Shown here piece by piece: positions 43,889 through 53,940 of a DNA stretch of 64,000 nucleotides. Source of the stretch: Pantoea cypripedii. Its GTDB lineage: Bacteria > Pseudomonadota > Gammaproteobacteria > Enterobacterales > Enterobacteriaceae. A program made the translations under genes and the position numbers. Below the pieces are notes generated by a model, which did not search any database, was not told the DNA's origin, and was given only the letters and a program-made list of their open reading frames with translations. The first letter of the stretch is position 1. Each line of letters begins with the position of its first letter. Location: NCBI RefSeq assembly GCF_002095535.1, contig NZ_MLJI01000001.1, positions 2,593,832 through 2,657,831 of the forward strand, read 5' to 3'.

Positions 43889-45862
43889 TCAAACCATCAT
43901 CGCCGGATAACGCTGGCGCAACTGGCTGAAGATGGCGTGCATCTGCGCCGCCATGCCCGTCTCTGGCTGGCTATCCGCTGCCACTGCCTTAAACACCTGA
44001 TGCTTAAGAAAATGACGCCAGCCGACCGGTGCCGCCGCCAGGAAGGCGGTCAGCAGTTGATAACGTTGCGGTGTCCATACCGCTTCAAACGCGTCACGCG
44101 CCGCACCGTGATCAAAGTGTCCGGCAGCAGGCTGGCGCATGGCGTGACGCAGTTCAGCGGTCATGACCTCGTCAACCTGGTCATTGACGATCGCCACACC
44201 ATATTGCTCACGGGCCGCCGCCAGACTGACGAAGCCGCAGCGCACATCCCGCAGCACCGCCTGCACATCACGATCCACTGCCAAGCCGTAGCCCCCCGCT
44301 CCCGGACCACACACCTCGACCACATCCCCCGGCTGGCAACGAATCACATCGGTGTTGCCATGTTCGAGGGTGTCACCGTCACGCAGGGTGCGGAAGTGTG
44401 ACAAAGCACCCGGTGCGCCGCCGAGCACGCCCGCCGAGGCAAATACCGAACGATTACGGTTACGGGCGGTGACCAGCGTGTCCGGGGCAAAAACCTCAAA
44501 CACCATCTCGCTGGCTAAGCCACCGCGATAACGTCCGGCCCCGGCGCTGTCAGGCACCAGACCATAGCGATGGAAATGGATCGGCACTTCCGCTTCGTTG
44601 ATCTCAATCGGCGTGTTTTTCAGGAAGGCGGATAAACCGCCGGAGCCATCCGGGCCATCGTGACGTGGCGTACCGCCTGCTCCTCCACCCACCGGGCCGA
44701 GCGAGGCCACCACGCTGCGGTTAGCCGCATCGCTGGTGCGAATATTCATGATGGAGTTGCCACCCGGCGAATTGGCGGGCAGACGATCGGGGATCGCCTG
44801 GGAAAATACGCCGATGGTGGCGATCTGCGACAGAGCGCAGGTCAGCGAACGCATGCCCACCGCTGCTGGGGCTTCGCAGTTCATCACCGTTCCCGGCGGC
44901 AGAATGGCGCGCGTCGGGCGCAGCGTTCCCGCGTTCAGCAACAGGTTCCGGTCCAGAGTGGAGAGCACATAGGTAACGCCCACCAGCGCCAGCGGGTGAC
45001 GTTCGCGTCCACCGGTTGGCATATTCAGCGAAGAAGCCAGCTGTGGATCGCTGCCGGTGTAATCCAGCTCCAGCGTTTCCCCCTGCACCCGCAGGGTGAT
45101 CGCCACCCGGCACGGGAAGCCCCCTTCGCCATCCTCGTCGGCAAAGTCAGCATAGAAATATTCACCGTCGGGAATGGTGGCGATAATGCTGCGCGCCTGG
45201 CGTTCGGCATACTCCAGCATCCCGTCGATGCCCTGCAGAAAATCCACCACCCCGAAACGGGCGATAATCTCGTGGATTTTACGTTCACCGACGTTCACCG
45301 AAGCCAGCTGGGCTTTGAAGTCGCCCCAGTTCTGATCCGGCACGCGCACGTTGAGCCGCATAATGCGCGCCACTTCTTCATTTAACTCACCGTTCCGCAC
45401 GATTTTCAGCGGCGGAATGCGGATACCTTCCTGCACGATATCGGTCAGGGAACGCGACAGCGAAGCCGGGACCGCGCCGCCGACATCAGTGTTGTGAATA
45501 TGCCCCACCACAAAGCAGACAATTTCCCCCTGATGAAACACCGGTTTCCAGATATGGATATCCGGCGAGTGGGTTGCCACGTTGCCTGCGTAGGAATCGT
45601 TGGTGATGCAGATATCTCCCTCGTCATAATGGTCGATCAGGGCCAGCACCGGACCGTAATCAATCCCGCTATACCAGGGCGCACCAAAGCTGCGCGGTGA
45701 GGCAAACGCCAGCCCGTCCCGGCTGACAATCTGGCAGGAGAAATCTTCCGTCTCTTTGACGAAGGTGGAGTGCGCGGTGCGCATCAGGGTAAACGCCATT
45801 GCGTCGGCTGCTGCCGCGCAGTAGTTGGCGAGAATTTGCAGGTTACGTCCGTCAATCGCCAT
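43889..45862 (-). CDS. hyuB: Hydantoinase B/oxoprolinase family protein
   Basis: The 657-residue protein matches the hydantoinase_B family ('CQIVSRDGLAFASPRSFGAPWY', 'GDICITNDSYAGNVATHSPDI', 'GGSGGLSAFLKNTPIEINEAEVP'-type region). Together with HyuA such proteins form ATP-dependent N-methylhydantoinase, 5-oxoprolinase or acetone-carboxylase-like enzymes that open or carboxylate a substrate. It begins one base after the hyuA stop. The substrate is uncertain. Confidence 0.9.
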   Translation of the reverse strand: MAIDGRNLQILANYCAAAADAMAFTLMRTAHSTFVKETEDFSCQIVSRDGLAFASPRSFGAPWYSGIDYGPVLALIDHYDEGDICITNDSYAGNVATHSPDIHIWKPVFHQGEIVCFVVGHIHNTDVGGAVPASLSRSLTDIVQEGIRIPPLKIVRNGELNEEVARIMRLNVRVPDQNWGDFKAQLASVNVGERKIHEIIARFGVVDFLQGIDGMLEYAERQARSIIATIPDGEYFYADFADEDGEGGFPCRVAITLRVQGETLELDYTGSDPQLASSLNMPTGGRERHPLALVGVTYVLSTLDRNLLLNAGTLRPTRAILPPGTVMNCEAPAAVGMRSLTCALSQIATIGVFSQAIPDRLPANSPGGNSIMNIRTSDAANRSVVASLGPVGGGAGGTPRHDGPDGSGGLSAFLKNTPIEINEAEVPIHFHRYGLVPDSAGAGRYRGGLASEMVFEVFAPDTLVTARNRNRSVFASAGVLGGAPGALSHFRTLRDGDTLEHGNTDVIRCQPGDVVEVCGPGAGGYGLAVDRDVQAVLRDVRCGFVSLAAAREQYGVAIVNDQVDEVMTAELRHAMRQPAAGHFDHGAARDAFEAVWTPQRYQLLTAFLAAAPVGWRHFLKHQVFKAVAADSQPETGMAAQMHAIFSQLRQRYPAMMV

Positions 45863-45863
45863 C

Positions 45864-47912
45864 TTAGTGCGCCTCCAGCGGAGTAATCAGTAGGTTGCCA
45901 AACTCATCTACCCGCACCTGCATGTGCGGCGGTACGCAGGTGGTGCAGTCATCCTGCGCGATAATCACCGGCCCGAGCAGTTGATGCCCGGCGCGCAGGC
46001 TGGCGCGCAGCACCACATCCACCTGATGTTCTGCCCCATCAATCCACGCGCGGGTCTGTTGCGCCACGGCTACCGGCCCGCTGGCCGCAGCCAGACGATT
46101 CAGCGTGGGTTTGGGGGTCGGCGAGGCGATCACCAGCCGCAAGTTGATGACCTGCACCGGTGCGCTGGCATCGCAATGACCAAATAGCTGTTGATGCTGG
46201 CGATCAAAGGCATCATGCAGGGCGCTGACATTGGCCTGCGCCAGCCAGGACTCCTCCAGCATCACTTCAATTTCGAACGACTGACCGCGATAGCGCATAT
46301 CGGCGCTGTAGTGCAGGGTGAACGGCATTGCGGCACCATGTTGTTCACTCAGCCAGCCGCGTGCACGCAGGCTGAGCGCTTCCGCTTCCGTCGCCAGCTT
46401 ATCCGCCAGCGTGGCATCCAGATCGCTGTACAAGGTGCGGATAAAATCATTGCGGATATCCGCCACCAGCCCACCCAGCGCGGACAGTACGCCTGGCGTC
46501 GGCGGCACAATCACCCCTTTCATATTCAATTCACGCGCCAGGAAGCAGCCCATCATCGGACCGGCACCACCAAAGGCAAGGAACCAGAATTCACGCGGGT
46601 CGAGGCCAAAACGCGACAGCAGGCCGCTGGTATCGCTGTACATGCTGGAAATCGCCAGTTGGATGGCGGTTTCCGCCGTCTCCTCCACCGGGATACCCAG
46701 GGTTTCCGCCAGCGGTTGCCAGGCTGCGCGCGCAGCGGCAACATCCACCCTGACGGCGTTATAACCCAGATCGCCATGACCGATCATGCCGCAGGCGGCA
46801 AACGCATCGGTAGCGGTCGGCTGCGTACCGCCACGCTGGAAACATACTGGCCCTGGCAGCGAACCGGCGCTGTCCGGCCCCATATGCAGCACACCCTGAT
46901 TATCGATCCATGCCAGTGATCCGCCGCCCTGCCCGACTGATGTCACCGCCACCGAGGGGATATAGATCGGGAAATCACCGATGATTTCACCATTACCCTG
47001 TGCCACCTGGCCATCGATGATCACCGCCACATCGGCGCTGGTGCCGCCAATGTCGAGGCTAAGGATTTTGTCAAAACCACAGGCACTGGCGAGGAAGCTG
47101 GCACCAATCACGCCAGATGCGGTGCCGGACAGCACCATCTGCACGCATTCGCTTTTCGCCTGCTCCACTCCCATCACTCCGCCGTTGGATTTGGTGATCC
47201 GTGGCGGCGGCGTCACCCCCATAGTGTTCAGGGCGCGTTCAAAAGATTCGAGATAATGGATCACCATTGGCTGAACATAGGCGTTAATGGTGGCGGTGAT
47301 GGTGCGTTCGTATTCACGGATGATGGGCCAGATATCTGCCGAGCAGGAAGTCAGCAGTTCGGGTGCCTGGTCATTGATAATCGCTTTCACTGCTGCTTCG
47401 TTGTGGCGATTGCGGTAGCTGTGCAGCAGCGCCACCACAATGCCCTGGCACCCTGCCGCCCGCGCGCCCGCAATCGCCGCCAGCACGCTGTCACGATCGA
47501 CATCCTGCAACACGGCACCATTACGGTCGGTACGTTCTTTGATGGCAAACACCCGGTCACGGGAGATTAGCGGCTCTGGTCGGCGTGAGAACAGGTCGTG
47601 GATATGGGGTATTTTCAGACGCGCCAGCTCCAGCACATCGCAAAAACCCTCGGTAGCGAACAGCGCCAGTTTGACGCCGCGCCGCTGGATAACCGCGTTA
47701 ATCCCCACCGTGGTGCCGTGGGTAAAATAGTCGATTTGCTGTGGTGCGATGCCGTCGCGTTGTTCCAGCTGCGCCAGCCCGGTAAGAATTTCACTGCCGG
47801 GCTGATCCGGGCGCGACAACACTTTCAAGGTGTGAATCTGATTCGTTTGCTCGTTCAGGACGGCGAAATCAGTAAAGGAGCCGCCAATATCTACGCCAAC
47901 GCGGTAACCCAT
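45864..47912 (-). CDS. hyuA: Hydantoinase A/oxoprolinase family protein (ATP-binding subunit)
   Basis: The 682-residue protein has the Hydant_A_N phosphate site VDIGGSFTDFAVL at 7-19 and the actin-like motif LSLDIGGTSADVAVI in the middle. It supplies ATP-driven activation for the HyuB partner. It lies directly upstream of hyuB and 15 bases after a GNAT gene, so the three are probably one transcript. Confidence 0.9.
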   Translation of the reverse strand: MGYRVGVDIGGSFTDFAVLNEQTNQIHTLKVLSRPDQPGSEILTGLAQLEQRDGIAPQQIDYFTHGTTVGINAVIQRRGVKLALFATEGFCDVLELARLKIPHIHDLFSRRPEPLISRDRVFAIKERTDRNGAVLQDVDRDSVLAAIAGARAAGCQGIVVALLHSYRNRHNEAAVKAIINDQAPELLTSCSADIWPIIREYERTITATINAYVQPMVIHYLESFERALNTMGVTPPPRITKSNGGVMGVEQAKSECVQMVLSGTASGVIGASFLASACGFDKILSLDIGGTSADVAVIIDGQVAQGNGEIIGDFPIYIPSVAVTSVGQGGGSLAWIDNQGVLHMGPDSAGSLPGPVCFQRGGTQPTATDAFAACGMIGHGDLGYNAVRVDVAAARAAWQPLAETLGIPVEETAETAIQLAISSMYSDTSGLLSRFGLDPREFWFLAFGGAGPMMGCFLARELNMKGVIVPPTPGVLSALGGLVADIRNDFIRTLYSDLDATLADKLATEAEALSLRARGWLSEQHGAAMPFTLHYSADMRYRGQSFEIEVMLEESWLAQANVSALHDAFDRQHQQLFGHCDASAPVQVINLRLVIASPTPKPTLNRLAAASGPVAVAQQTRAWIDGAEHQVDVVLRASLRAGHQLLGPVIIAQDDCTTCVPPHMQVRVDEFGNLLITPLEAH

Positions 47913-47927
47913 GGTGTTTTCCCATTA

Positions 47928-48374
47928 TCAGGAGATCGGAAATTCCATCAGCTTGTGCGGATCCTGCACCACACGCCAGCCGAGGCGCTGGTACAGCTGA
48001 TGGGCATCATTCGTCGAAAGCATCCAGCGGCGCACCGTTTGTAACTCCGGGTGCTCCCGCACACAGGTCGCCAGCCAGCTACCAAGGCCGTGGCCGCGCC
48101 AGTTTTCATCAATGATGACGTCACACAGCCAGCCGAAGCGGGTGTAGTCAGTCACCAGCCGGGCAAAGCCAATTTGTTGATTGTGATGATAGAGGCCAAA
48201 CGGCAGCGATCCGGCAATCGAGCGCTCGGTTTTCGCCCGCGGCTGTCCCTTTGCCCAGTACGAACGCACCGCCAACTGGTCATGAATCCAGTCAATATCC
48301 AGGCGCTGACGTTCGGTGGAGAGAGTGAAGTCATCGCGCTGCCACTGCTGAGCGGGGATGGTTAAGGCGTCCAT
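47928..48374 (-). CDS. GNAT-family N-acetyltransferase
   Basis: The 148-residue protein has the acetyl-CoA site CDVIIDENWRGHGLGSWLA (R/Q-x-x-G-x-G/A) and C-terminal YQRLGWRV. It probably acetylates a small amine. It heads the GNAT-hyuA-hyuB group. Confidence 0.88.
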   Translation of the reverse strand: MDALTIPAQQWQRDDFTLSTERQRLDIDWIHDQLAVRSYWAKGQPRAKTERSIAGSLPFGLYHHNQQIGFARLVTDYTRFGWLCDVIIDENWRGHGLGSWLATCVREHPELQTVRRWMLSTNDAHQLYQRLGWRVVQDPHKLMEFPIS

Positions 48375-48507
48375 GACAACTCCTTGTAAAGTGGTGAATT
48401 GAGTTTAGAGGCGTTGGGGCAAGCATAACGGCTGAAGCCGGAGCCTGAACAACTAAGATAAAGGGAATTTTGTACGATGGAGAAATTTTATGCTGTGGGG
48501 GTGGATT

Positions 48508-48569
48508 GCGCGATAAATCGCGCCGCTACGCCAGCGTGCAGTCATTTGTAGCGGCGCGATTTATCGCGC
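48508..48569. repeat. REPIN between the GNAT and Lrp genes
   Basis: REP copies at 48508-48529 and 48548-48569 face each other, 29 bases after the 3' end of the Lrp-family gene and about 130 bases before the GNAT start. Confidence 0.92.
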
Positions 48570-48597
48570 GAATTTAAGCAACAGCGGCAAGGCGCAA

Positions 48598-49110
48598 CTA
48601 CACGCCAAATTCCACCGAATTCTGTTTCGCGATCAGCGACCTCAACGGCACACTACTTTTCATAATCGGCGACTTAATCACGATATAACTGAAATACTTA
48701 TCGATGCCGATTTGCGCATCCAGCATCTTCTCAATCACTTCCTGGTAATGTTCAATGCTGCGGGTAATAAAACGCAGCAAATAGTCATATCCGCCGGTGA
48801 TCAGATGGCACTCCATCAACTCATCCACATCACGTACCGCGTTTTCGAATTTCATAAAATCTTCGCGGCGATGGCCGGACAGGGTCACTTCGGTAAACAC
48901 CGTCACCGAGTCGGTAATTTTGGTGAGATTGATATGCGCTTCATAACCGGTGATAAAACCCGCCTGCTCCAGACGTTTCACCCGTTGCAGGCAGGGGCTG
49001 GGTGAAAGTCCAACGGCGTCGGCCAGGTTGACGTTGCTGATACGGCCATCTTTTTGTAGTTGCACCAGGATGTTGATATCGATGCGGTCGAGTTTCATTA
49101 AGCCGTTCAT
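48598..49110 (-). CDS. Lrp/AsnC-family transcriptional regulator
   Basis: The 170-residue protein has an N-terminal HTH (LDRIDINILVQLQKDGRISN, then VNLADAVGLSPSPCLQRVKRLEQAG) and a RAM ligand domain (GGYDYLLRFITRSIEHYQEV). ATG 49110 with GAGGGG is preferred over upstream in-frame starts. It is the next gene after the aminotransferase on the same strand and probably regulates it in response to an amino acid. Confidence 0.92.
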   Translation of the reverse strand: MNGLMKLDRIDINILVQLQKDGRISNVNLADAVGLSPSPCLQRVKRLEQAGFITGYEAHINLTKITDSVTVFTEVTLSGHRREDFMKFENAVRDVDELMECHLITGGYDYLLRFITRSIEHYQEVIEKMLDAQIGIDKYFSYIVIKSPIMKSSVPLRSLIAKQNSVEFGV

Positions 49111-49251
49111 AGCACCCCTCATTGTTGACCAACTGTGCAGGTTATCCCGATGGTATATCACGCTTTAATGTGGCTGCGCCAGCACTGACGCACGCCACGA
49201 TTTTCGGGAAGCCTGAGAATAATTTCAGCAATATCAATGAGGAAGCCGGAT

Positions 49252-50568
49252 TTATCCGAGTCGGCCGCTGGCGCGTGCCAGCGCGATATCAAAGATATGC
49301 AGCGCTTCTTCCAGCTGCGAATCCGTCGTCACCAGCGGTGCCAGGAAGCGGATGGTGCTGCGGTGCAGACCACATTTAATCAGCAACAATCCTTCCTGGC
49401 AGGCGCAGTCGAGGATCTTCTGCGTCATCACCGCGTCAGGACGTTTGGTTTCGAAGTCGATAATTTCGACCGCCTGCATAAAACCGACGCCGCGCACATC
49501 GCCGATACAGGCATATTTTTCCGCCAGCTGTTGCAGATGCGCATTGAGCTTGTCACCCAATTGATTGCTGCGCGCCAGCAGGTTGTCGTTTTCCAGCAGA
49601 TCAAGCACCGCCAGTGCCGCCGCACAGCCCAGCGCATTGCCGCCATAGGTGCCGCCCAGCCCACCCGGTAACGGTGCATCCATCATCGCCGCTTTACCGA
49701 CTACGCCGGAGATGGGCAGACCGCCACCGAGGCTTTTCGCCACCGTGATCAGGTCCGGGGTGATACCTGAATGCTGGAAGGCGAACATTTTGCCGGTACG
49801 ACCAAAACCGGTCTGCACTTCATCACAAATCAGCAAAATGCCGTGCTTCTCGGTGACACGACGCAAAGCCTGCATAAAGCTGGCCCCGGCAGGCAGGAAA
49901 CCGCCATCGCCCTGCACCGGTTCGATGATGATCGCGGCAACGCGTTCCGGCGCAATCTGCACCGCAAACAATTGATCCAGCGCTTGCAGACAATCTTCAT
50001 CACTCACGCCATAAAACGCGTTCGGGAACGGCAGGCGATACACCTCGCCAGGGAATGGACCAAAATTCTGTTTGTAAGGCTGACTCATCCCGGTCAGGGT
50101 ACAACCCAGCAGGGTGCGGCCATGGAACGCACCGTCAAAGGCGATGATGCCGGAGCGCTGGGTATGGGCACGGGCAATTTTCACCGCATTTTCTACCGCC
50201 TCCGCGCCGCTGGTGAAAAACACGCTTTTGAACGGCTGACCATTACCTACCAGTTGATTCAGACGCTGTGCCAGCTCGATATAACCCGGATAGGCCACCA
50301 CCTGGAAACAGGCGTGCGACACCAGCCCCAGCTGGCGGGTGACGGCATTCACCACCGCCGGATGGTTATGGCCGACATTAAGGACACCAATGCCGCCGAC
50401 GAAATCAAGGTAGCGATTGCCCTCCACGTCCCACACTTCGCTGCCTTTTGCCCGCTCGATCACCAGCGGATGCGCGGTGACTACGCCACGCGGCACATGC
50501 TGCTCACGCGCGTCCAGTAACAGGCTGTTATCGGAATATGTTTGCTGCTCCGCCATGACATTCTGCAT
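49252..50568 (-). CDS. gabT: 4-aminobutyrate-type aminotransferase (GabT/PuuE class III)
   Basis: The 438-residue PLP enzyme has GAEAVENAVK at 121-130, D249 in ICDEVQTGFGRTGK, and the PLP lysine K278 (TVAKSLGGGLPISG). It moves the amino group of 4-aminobutyrate or a related omega-amino acid to 2-oxoglutarate, giving a semialdehyde that the GabD-type enzyme at 62905 could oxidise. ATG 50568 follows GAGGG. Distinguishing GabT from PuuE needs a tree. Confidence 0.9.
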   Translation of the reverse strand: MQNVMAEQQTYSDNSLLLDAREQHVPRGVVTAHPLVIERAKGSEVWDVEGNRYLDFVGGIGVLNVGHNHPAVVNAVTRQLGLVSHACFQVVAYPGYIELAQRLNQLVGNGQPFKSVFFTSGAEAVENAVKIARAHTQRSGIIAFDGAFHGRTLLGCTLTGMSQPYKQNFGPFPGEVYRLPFPNAFYGVSDEDCLQALDQLFAVQIAPERVAAIIIEPVQGDGGFLPAGASFMQALRRVTEKHGILLICDEVQTGFGRTGKMFAFQHSGITPDLITVAKSLGGGLPISGVVGKAAMMDAPLPGGLGGTYGGNALGCAAALAVLDLLENDNLLARSNQLGDKLNAHLQQLAEKYACIGDVRGVGFMQAVEIIDFETKRPDAVMTQKILDCACQEGLLLIKCGLHRSTIRFLAPLVTTDSQLEEALHIFDIALARASGRLG

Positions 50569-50699
50569 TTTTAACCCTCATCCACGTAACGTTCGGTTGG
50601 CTCAAGTATCGCAACCCGTTGGTTTCTCACGCTGCCGTAATTGCCGGAGCAGCGGCATTTCCTGTCAAAATCGTCAGCCTTTTTAGCAGGGAAATGTTT

Positions 50700-51626
50700 T
50701 CAGTATCCCCGGTTGCGATCGATGACACCGACCATCGGTTCGCCGCGTTGATAGCGGCGCAGATTGTCGAGCAGCGCCGCCACCGCGCTGTCGGTTTGCG
50801 TCTGGCTGGCGATGTGCGGCGTCAGCCAGATGGCCGGATGGTGCCAGAACGGATGTCCGGCTGGCAGCGGCTCAGGATCGGTCACGTCGATCACCGCCGC
50901 ACTGAGCTGACCGCACGCCAGCGCCGCCAGCAGATGATCATCATTGAGCTGCGGTCCACGTCCCACCTGCACCAGCGCCGCCCCGCTGGGCAGCCGGGCA
51001 AAGAGTTCAGCATTGAGTAGCCCGCGTGTGCTGTCGGTAAGCGGCAGCAGGCACACCAGAATGTCGCTATGGGCAAGGAAATCATTCAACTGATCGCTAC
51101 CGTGCCAGCAACGTACTCCATCGATGTCACGCGGGGTCCGGCTCCAGCCTGCGCAGTTAAAACCGAGCGACACCAGCTGTTTCAGCGCGGCCTGGCCGAG
51201 TTCACCCAGCCCCATCACCCCGACCCGGCGTTCTCCGGCGGTGTGTATTTTGTGGGTTTGCCACTGCTGTTCACGCTGCTGTTGGAAGTAGCGCGGCATA
51301 TCGCGATGCAACCCCAGCACGGCAAAAGTGACGTACTCCACCATGCCCTGGGTCAGGCCGGGTTCGATCATGCGCACCACCGGCAGATGCGGCGGCAACG
51401 TGCTAAGGTCAAACTGGTCAGCACCCGCGCCTACCGACAGCAGCGCTTGCAGATTAGGAAAGGTCGCCAGCACATCTTCCGGTGGCTGCCAGGCAATCAA
51501 CACCTCCACCTGGGTGGCATCGCCGGTCTCTGGCCAGATATGCAGCTGGATATCTGGCGCATGCTGCGCCAGCCAGCGTTGCCAGTGCGCCCCGCGCACC
51601 GGGTCCGATTTATAGACGATATGCAT
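50700..51626 (-). CDS. ghrA: Glyoxylate/hydroxypyruvate reductase, GhrA-like
   Basis: The 308-residue D-2-hydroxyacid dehydrogenase has the NAD(P) site GVMGLGELGQAAL, the catalytic arginine region VGRG and the catalytic histidine in LTPHIASQT. It reduces glyoxylate or hydroxypyruvate. Its start shares a base with the stop of the GNAT gene (TGATG), so it belongs to the long right-hand operon. A paralogue of canonical GhrA may exist elsewhere in the genome. Confidence 0.85.
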   Translation of the reverse strand: MHIVYKSDPVRGAHWQRWLAQHAPDIQLHIWPETGDATQVEVLIAWQPPEDVLATFPNLQALLSVGAGADQFDLSTLPPHLPVVRMIEPGLTQGMVEYVTFAVLGLHRDMPRYFQQQREQQWQTHKIHTAGERRVGVMGLGELGQAALKQLVSLGFNCAGWSRTPRDIDGVRCWHGSDQLNDFLAHSDILVCLLPLTDSTRGLLNAELFARLPSGAALVQVGRGPQLNDDHLLAALACGQLSAAVIDVTDPEPLPAGHPFWHHPAIWLTPHIASQTQTDSAVAALLDNLRRYQRGEPMVGVIDRNRGY

Positions 51627-52474
51627 CAGGCCATCGCCTGGGTCATTAACCCGAACGCCTGCATCTCACCGGCCTGCGGTGACCACGGCGTTCCCCGTAT
51701 CATGGTGGTGGGCGCATCAACCTGATCCAGTCCCAGCGTTTCCAGCCAGGCGGCCAGCGGCTGCGCACCGTCGGTATCGATACGAACAAATTCGCCGCCC
51801 AGCCCCTGCATCAACGCGGCTACCAGCGCCTGCGCCACTGGCAGGCTTTGTGCGATCACCGGGCCAATCGCCCAGCCATGACCAAAACGCCGCAGGCTGG
51901 CAAAACCGTGGATACGCTGCTGCGCGTCCTGCAAGATCACCGTCTGGCTATGGGCAATCAGCTGGTTGAGTAAACGCGGACGCCACATGCCATGCGCCTG
52001 GTGATCCAGTTCGGTCAGCAAATCCGCATCCGCCGGGGTCGCGTTACGCAGCGTCAGCCCGGTCGGGATAGTCACCTGCGGTACCGCCGCCAGCGCACGT
52101 GTCTGGTGCTGCTGGATATGGCCGGTAACGTTGAAACCGAGCTTCGCATACAGCCCTTTGCCCATTTCCGTGGCGTGCAGGCGTACGTTGCAGCCAGGAA
52201 ATTTCTCCAGCAACGCCAGCATCAGCTGTTTGCCGACACCGCGCCCCTGGAACTGGTCATTGACGATCACCAGCCCGATGGTGGCGGACTGCTCACCCCA
52301 GCGCCAGCCGATGGCGCTGCCGAGGTAAGCACCGTCTTCTTCCGCCACCACGCCTTCGCCCAGCTGTTGCGCCTGCAACCAGTCTTCACGCCGGTGCGGC
52401 CATTTCAGGTGTTGCGTCATGGCAAAACCCTGTTCAATGTCGTCCGCCGTCATCGCGCGTAATGTGATACTCAT
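51626..52474 (-). CDS. GNAT acetyltransferase with two GNAT-like domains
   Basis: The 282-residue protein has a complete N-terminal GNAT domain with the acetyl-CoA loop NDQFQGRGVGKQLMLALLE and a second, more diverged GNAT-like half from about residue 145. It starts 10 bases after the FAD oxidase stop. It may acetylate the imported amine or a toxic intermediate (inference). Confidence 0.88.
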   Translation of the reverse strand: MSITLRAMTADDIEQGFAMTQHLKWPHRREDWLQAQQLGEGVVAEEDGAYLGSAIGWRWGEQSATIGLVIVNDQFQGRGVGKQLMLALLEKFPGCNVRLHATEMGKGLYAKLGFNVTGHIQQHQTRALAAVPQVTIPTGLTLRNATPADADLLTELDHQAHGMWRPRLLNQLIAHSQTVILQDAQQRIHGFASLRRFGHGWAIGPVIAQSLPVAQALVAALMQGLGGEFVRIDTDGAQPLAAWLETLGLDQVDAPTTMIRGTPWSPQAGEMQAFGLMTQAMA

Positions 52475-52484
52475 GTTGTGCTCC

Positions 52485-53816
52485 TTACATCATGCCTGGC
52501 GCGTCGAGGCCACTGCCATCAACCAGACGGGAATAACGATATGGGGTCGGATCCACCACCGGCGTGCCGTCGGTCGCCAGATCGGCGGCCAGCCGCCCGG
52601 CTCCCGGACCAATACCAAAACCGTGTGCGCTGTACCCGGCTGAGATCACCAACCCCGGTAGTTTCGCCACGGTGGAGATCACCGGAATGGCATCGGGGGT
52701 GCTGTCGATCATGCCGCCCCAGGATTGCGCCAGCTTGAGATTAGCCAGCGCCGGATACTCTTTACGCATCGCCGCCAGCCCTTCTTCAACGATGCTGGCA
52801 TCCGCTGCCGGGTCGAGAATACGTACCCGTTCAAACGGCGACTGGCGATCAAACTCCCAGCTACCCATTGCTTCCGGGCCAGAAAAGAACGGTTTGATGC
52901 CAGGATTGAATTTAAGGTTTTTGCGGCGGCTTTTGAAGGTCGGAAAGAACTGACGCGCGTAACGAATGCCCTGCGCACCGGGTTCAAGACGACCGCGACC
53001 GGACACCGAGACAGTGTAGCTGCCGTCGATCTGCGGGCGGCAGGCAAAGCCGGGGGTGTACAGCGGCATCGCAATTGCCTGTTCGATCGGCTGGGTGCGG
53101 AAGGCCGTGCCGATCACATTGCCAAGCGGCAGATCGATACCGTGACGGCGACAAAACATCGACGTCCACGCCCCGGCGGCGCAAATCACCCGGCTGGTTT
53201 TGATCAGGCCACGCTCGGTCCACACGCCGCTGACCCGGCCTGCCGCAATATCCAGACCACGCACCGCGCATTGCTGGAACACCTTTGCGCCAAGACGCTG
53301 CGCACCGATCACCAGCCCGGCGGAAGCCAGTCGCGGCTCGGCATGGCCATCGGTAGGCGAGGAAACTCCGCCGAGCCAGGCGGTGGTGCTGCCCGGCGTC
53401 ATCGCTTTGGCCTGTTCGGCGCTGAGAATGTCGCTGCGCACGCCGTAATTTTTTGCCATCCGGCCCCATTTTTCCCAGGCAGCGATGTCTTCCTCGTTGC
53501 GCGTGGCATACACCAGCCCGCTGCGACGAAAACCCAGTTCTTCCCCGGTGGCCGCGTTGAGTTCACCCCAGCGCTGGAGCGCATAGATAATCAGTGGCAG
53601 CTCACGTTCATCGCGGTTCTGCTGGCGGCACCAGCCCCAGTTACGGCTCGACTGTTCCGCGCCCACCAGCCCTTTTTCCACCAACACCACTTTTAACCCC
53701 TGCTGGGCCAGCTCCCAGGTGGCGGCAGAACCGGCGATACCGGCACCAATCACCACCACATCGGCGGACTCCGGGAAATCAGCACTGTCCTGTACATAAC
53801 GAATCGGCGCAGGCAT
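52485..53816 (-). CDS. FAD-dependent oxidoreductase, DAO family, paralogue of the left-end oxidase
   Basis: The 443-residue protein has GAGIAG at 24-29 and a C-terminal GYSAHGFGIGPGAGRLAADL segment almost identical to that of the protein at 1592-2923, plus the shared SSRNWGW. It probably oxidises an amine or amino acid. It follows the double ATPase gene across a REPIN and precedes the GNAT and ghrA genes. Two oxidases in one operon (see 59083) suggest two successive or alternative oxidations. Confidence 0.9.
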   Translation of the reverse strand: MPAPIRYVQDSADFPESADVVVIGAGIAGSAATWELAQQGLKVVLVEKGLVGAEQSSRNWGWCRQQNRDERELPLIIYALQRWGELNAATGEELGFRRSGLVYATRNEEDIAAWEKWGRMAKNYGVRSDILSAEQAKAMTPGSTTAWLGGVSSPTDGHAEPRLASAGLVIGAQRLGAKVFQQCAVRGLDIAAGRVSGVWTERGLIKTSRVICAAGAWTSMFCRRHGIDLPLGNVIGTAFRTQPIEQAIAMPLYTPGFACRPQIDGSYTVSVSGRGRLEPGAQGIRYARQFFPTFKSRRKNLKFNPGIKPFFSGPEAMGSWEFDRQSPFERVRILDPAADASIVEEGLAAMRKEYPALANLKLAQSWGGMIDSTPDAIPVISTVAKLPGLVISAGYSAHGFGIGPGAGRLAADLATDGTPVVDPTPYRYSRLVDGSGLDAPGMM

Positions 53817-53855
53817 AACGTTGCTACCTCAATATTGAAAATTTTTCTGCGATTC

Positions 53856-53930
53856 GTAGCGGCGCGATTTATCGCGCAATGCCGAAACGCGTTGGTTGTT
53901 GAAAAACCGCGCGATAAATCGCGCCGCTAC
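53856..53930. repeat. REPIN between the double ATPase and FAD oxidase genes
   Basis: REP copies at 53856-53877 and 53909-53930 face each other in the gap of the long operon. Confidence 0.92.
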
Positions 53931-53940
53931 ATTCGTGCTG

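Noticed and set aside
48508..48569. REPINs considered as possible CRISPR repeats
   Set aside because: Copies are scattered over the whole window in inverted pairs with short, mostly unrelated spacers, and there are no cas genes; this is a REP family.
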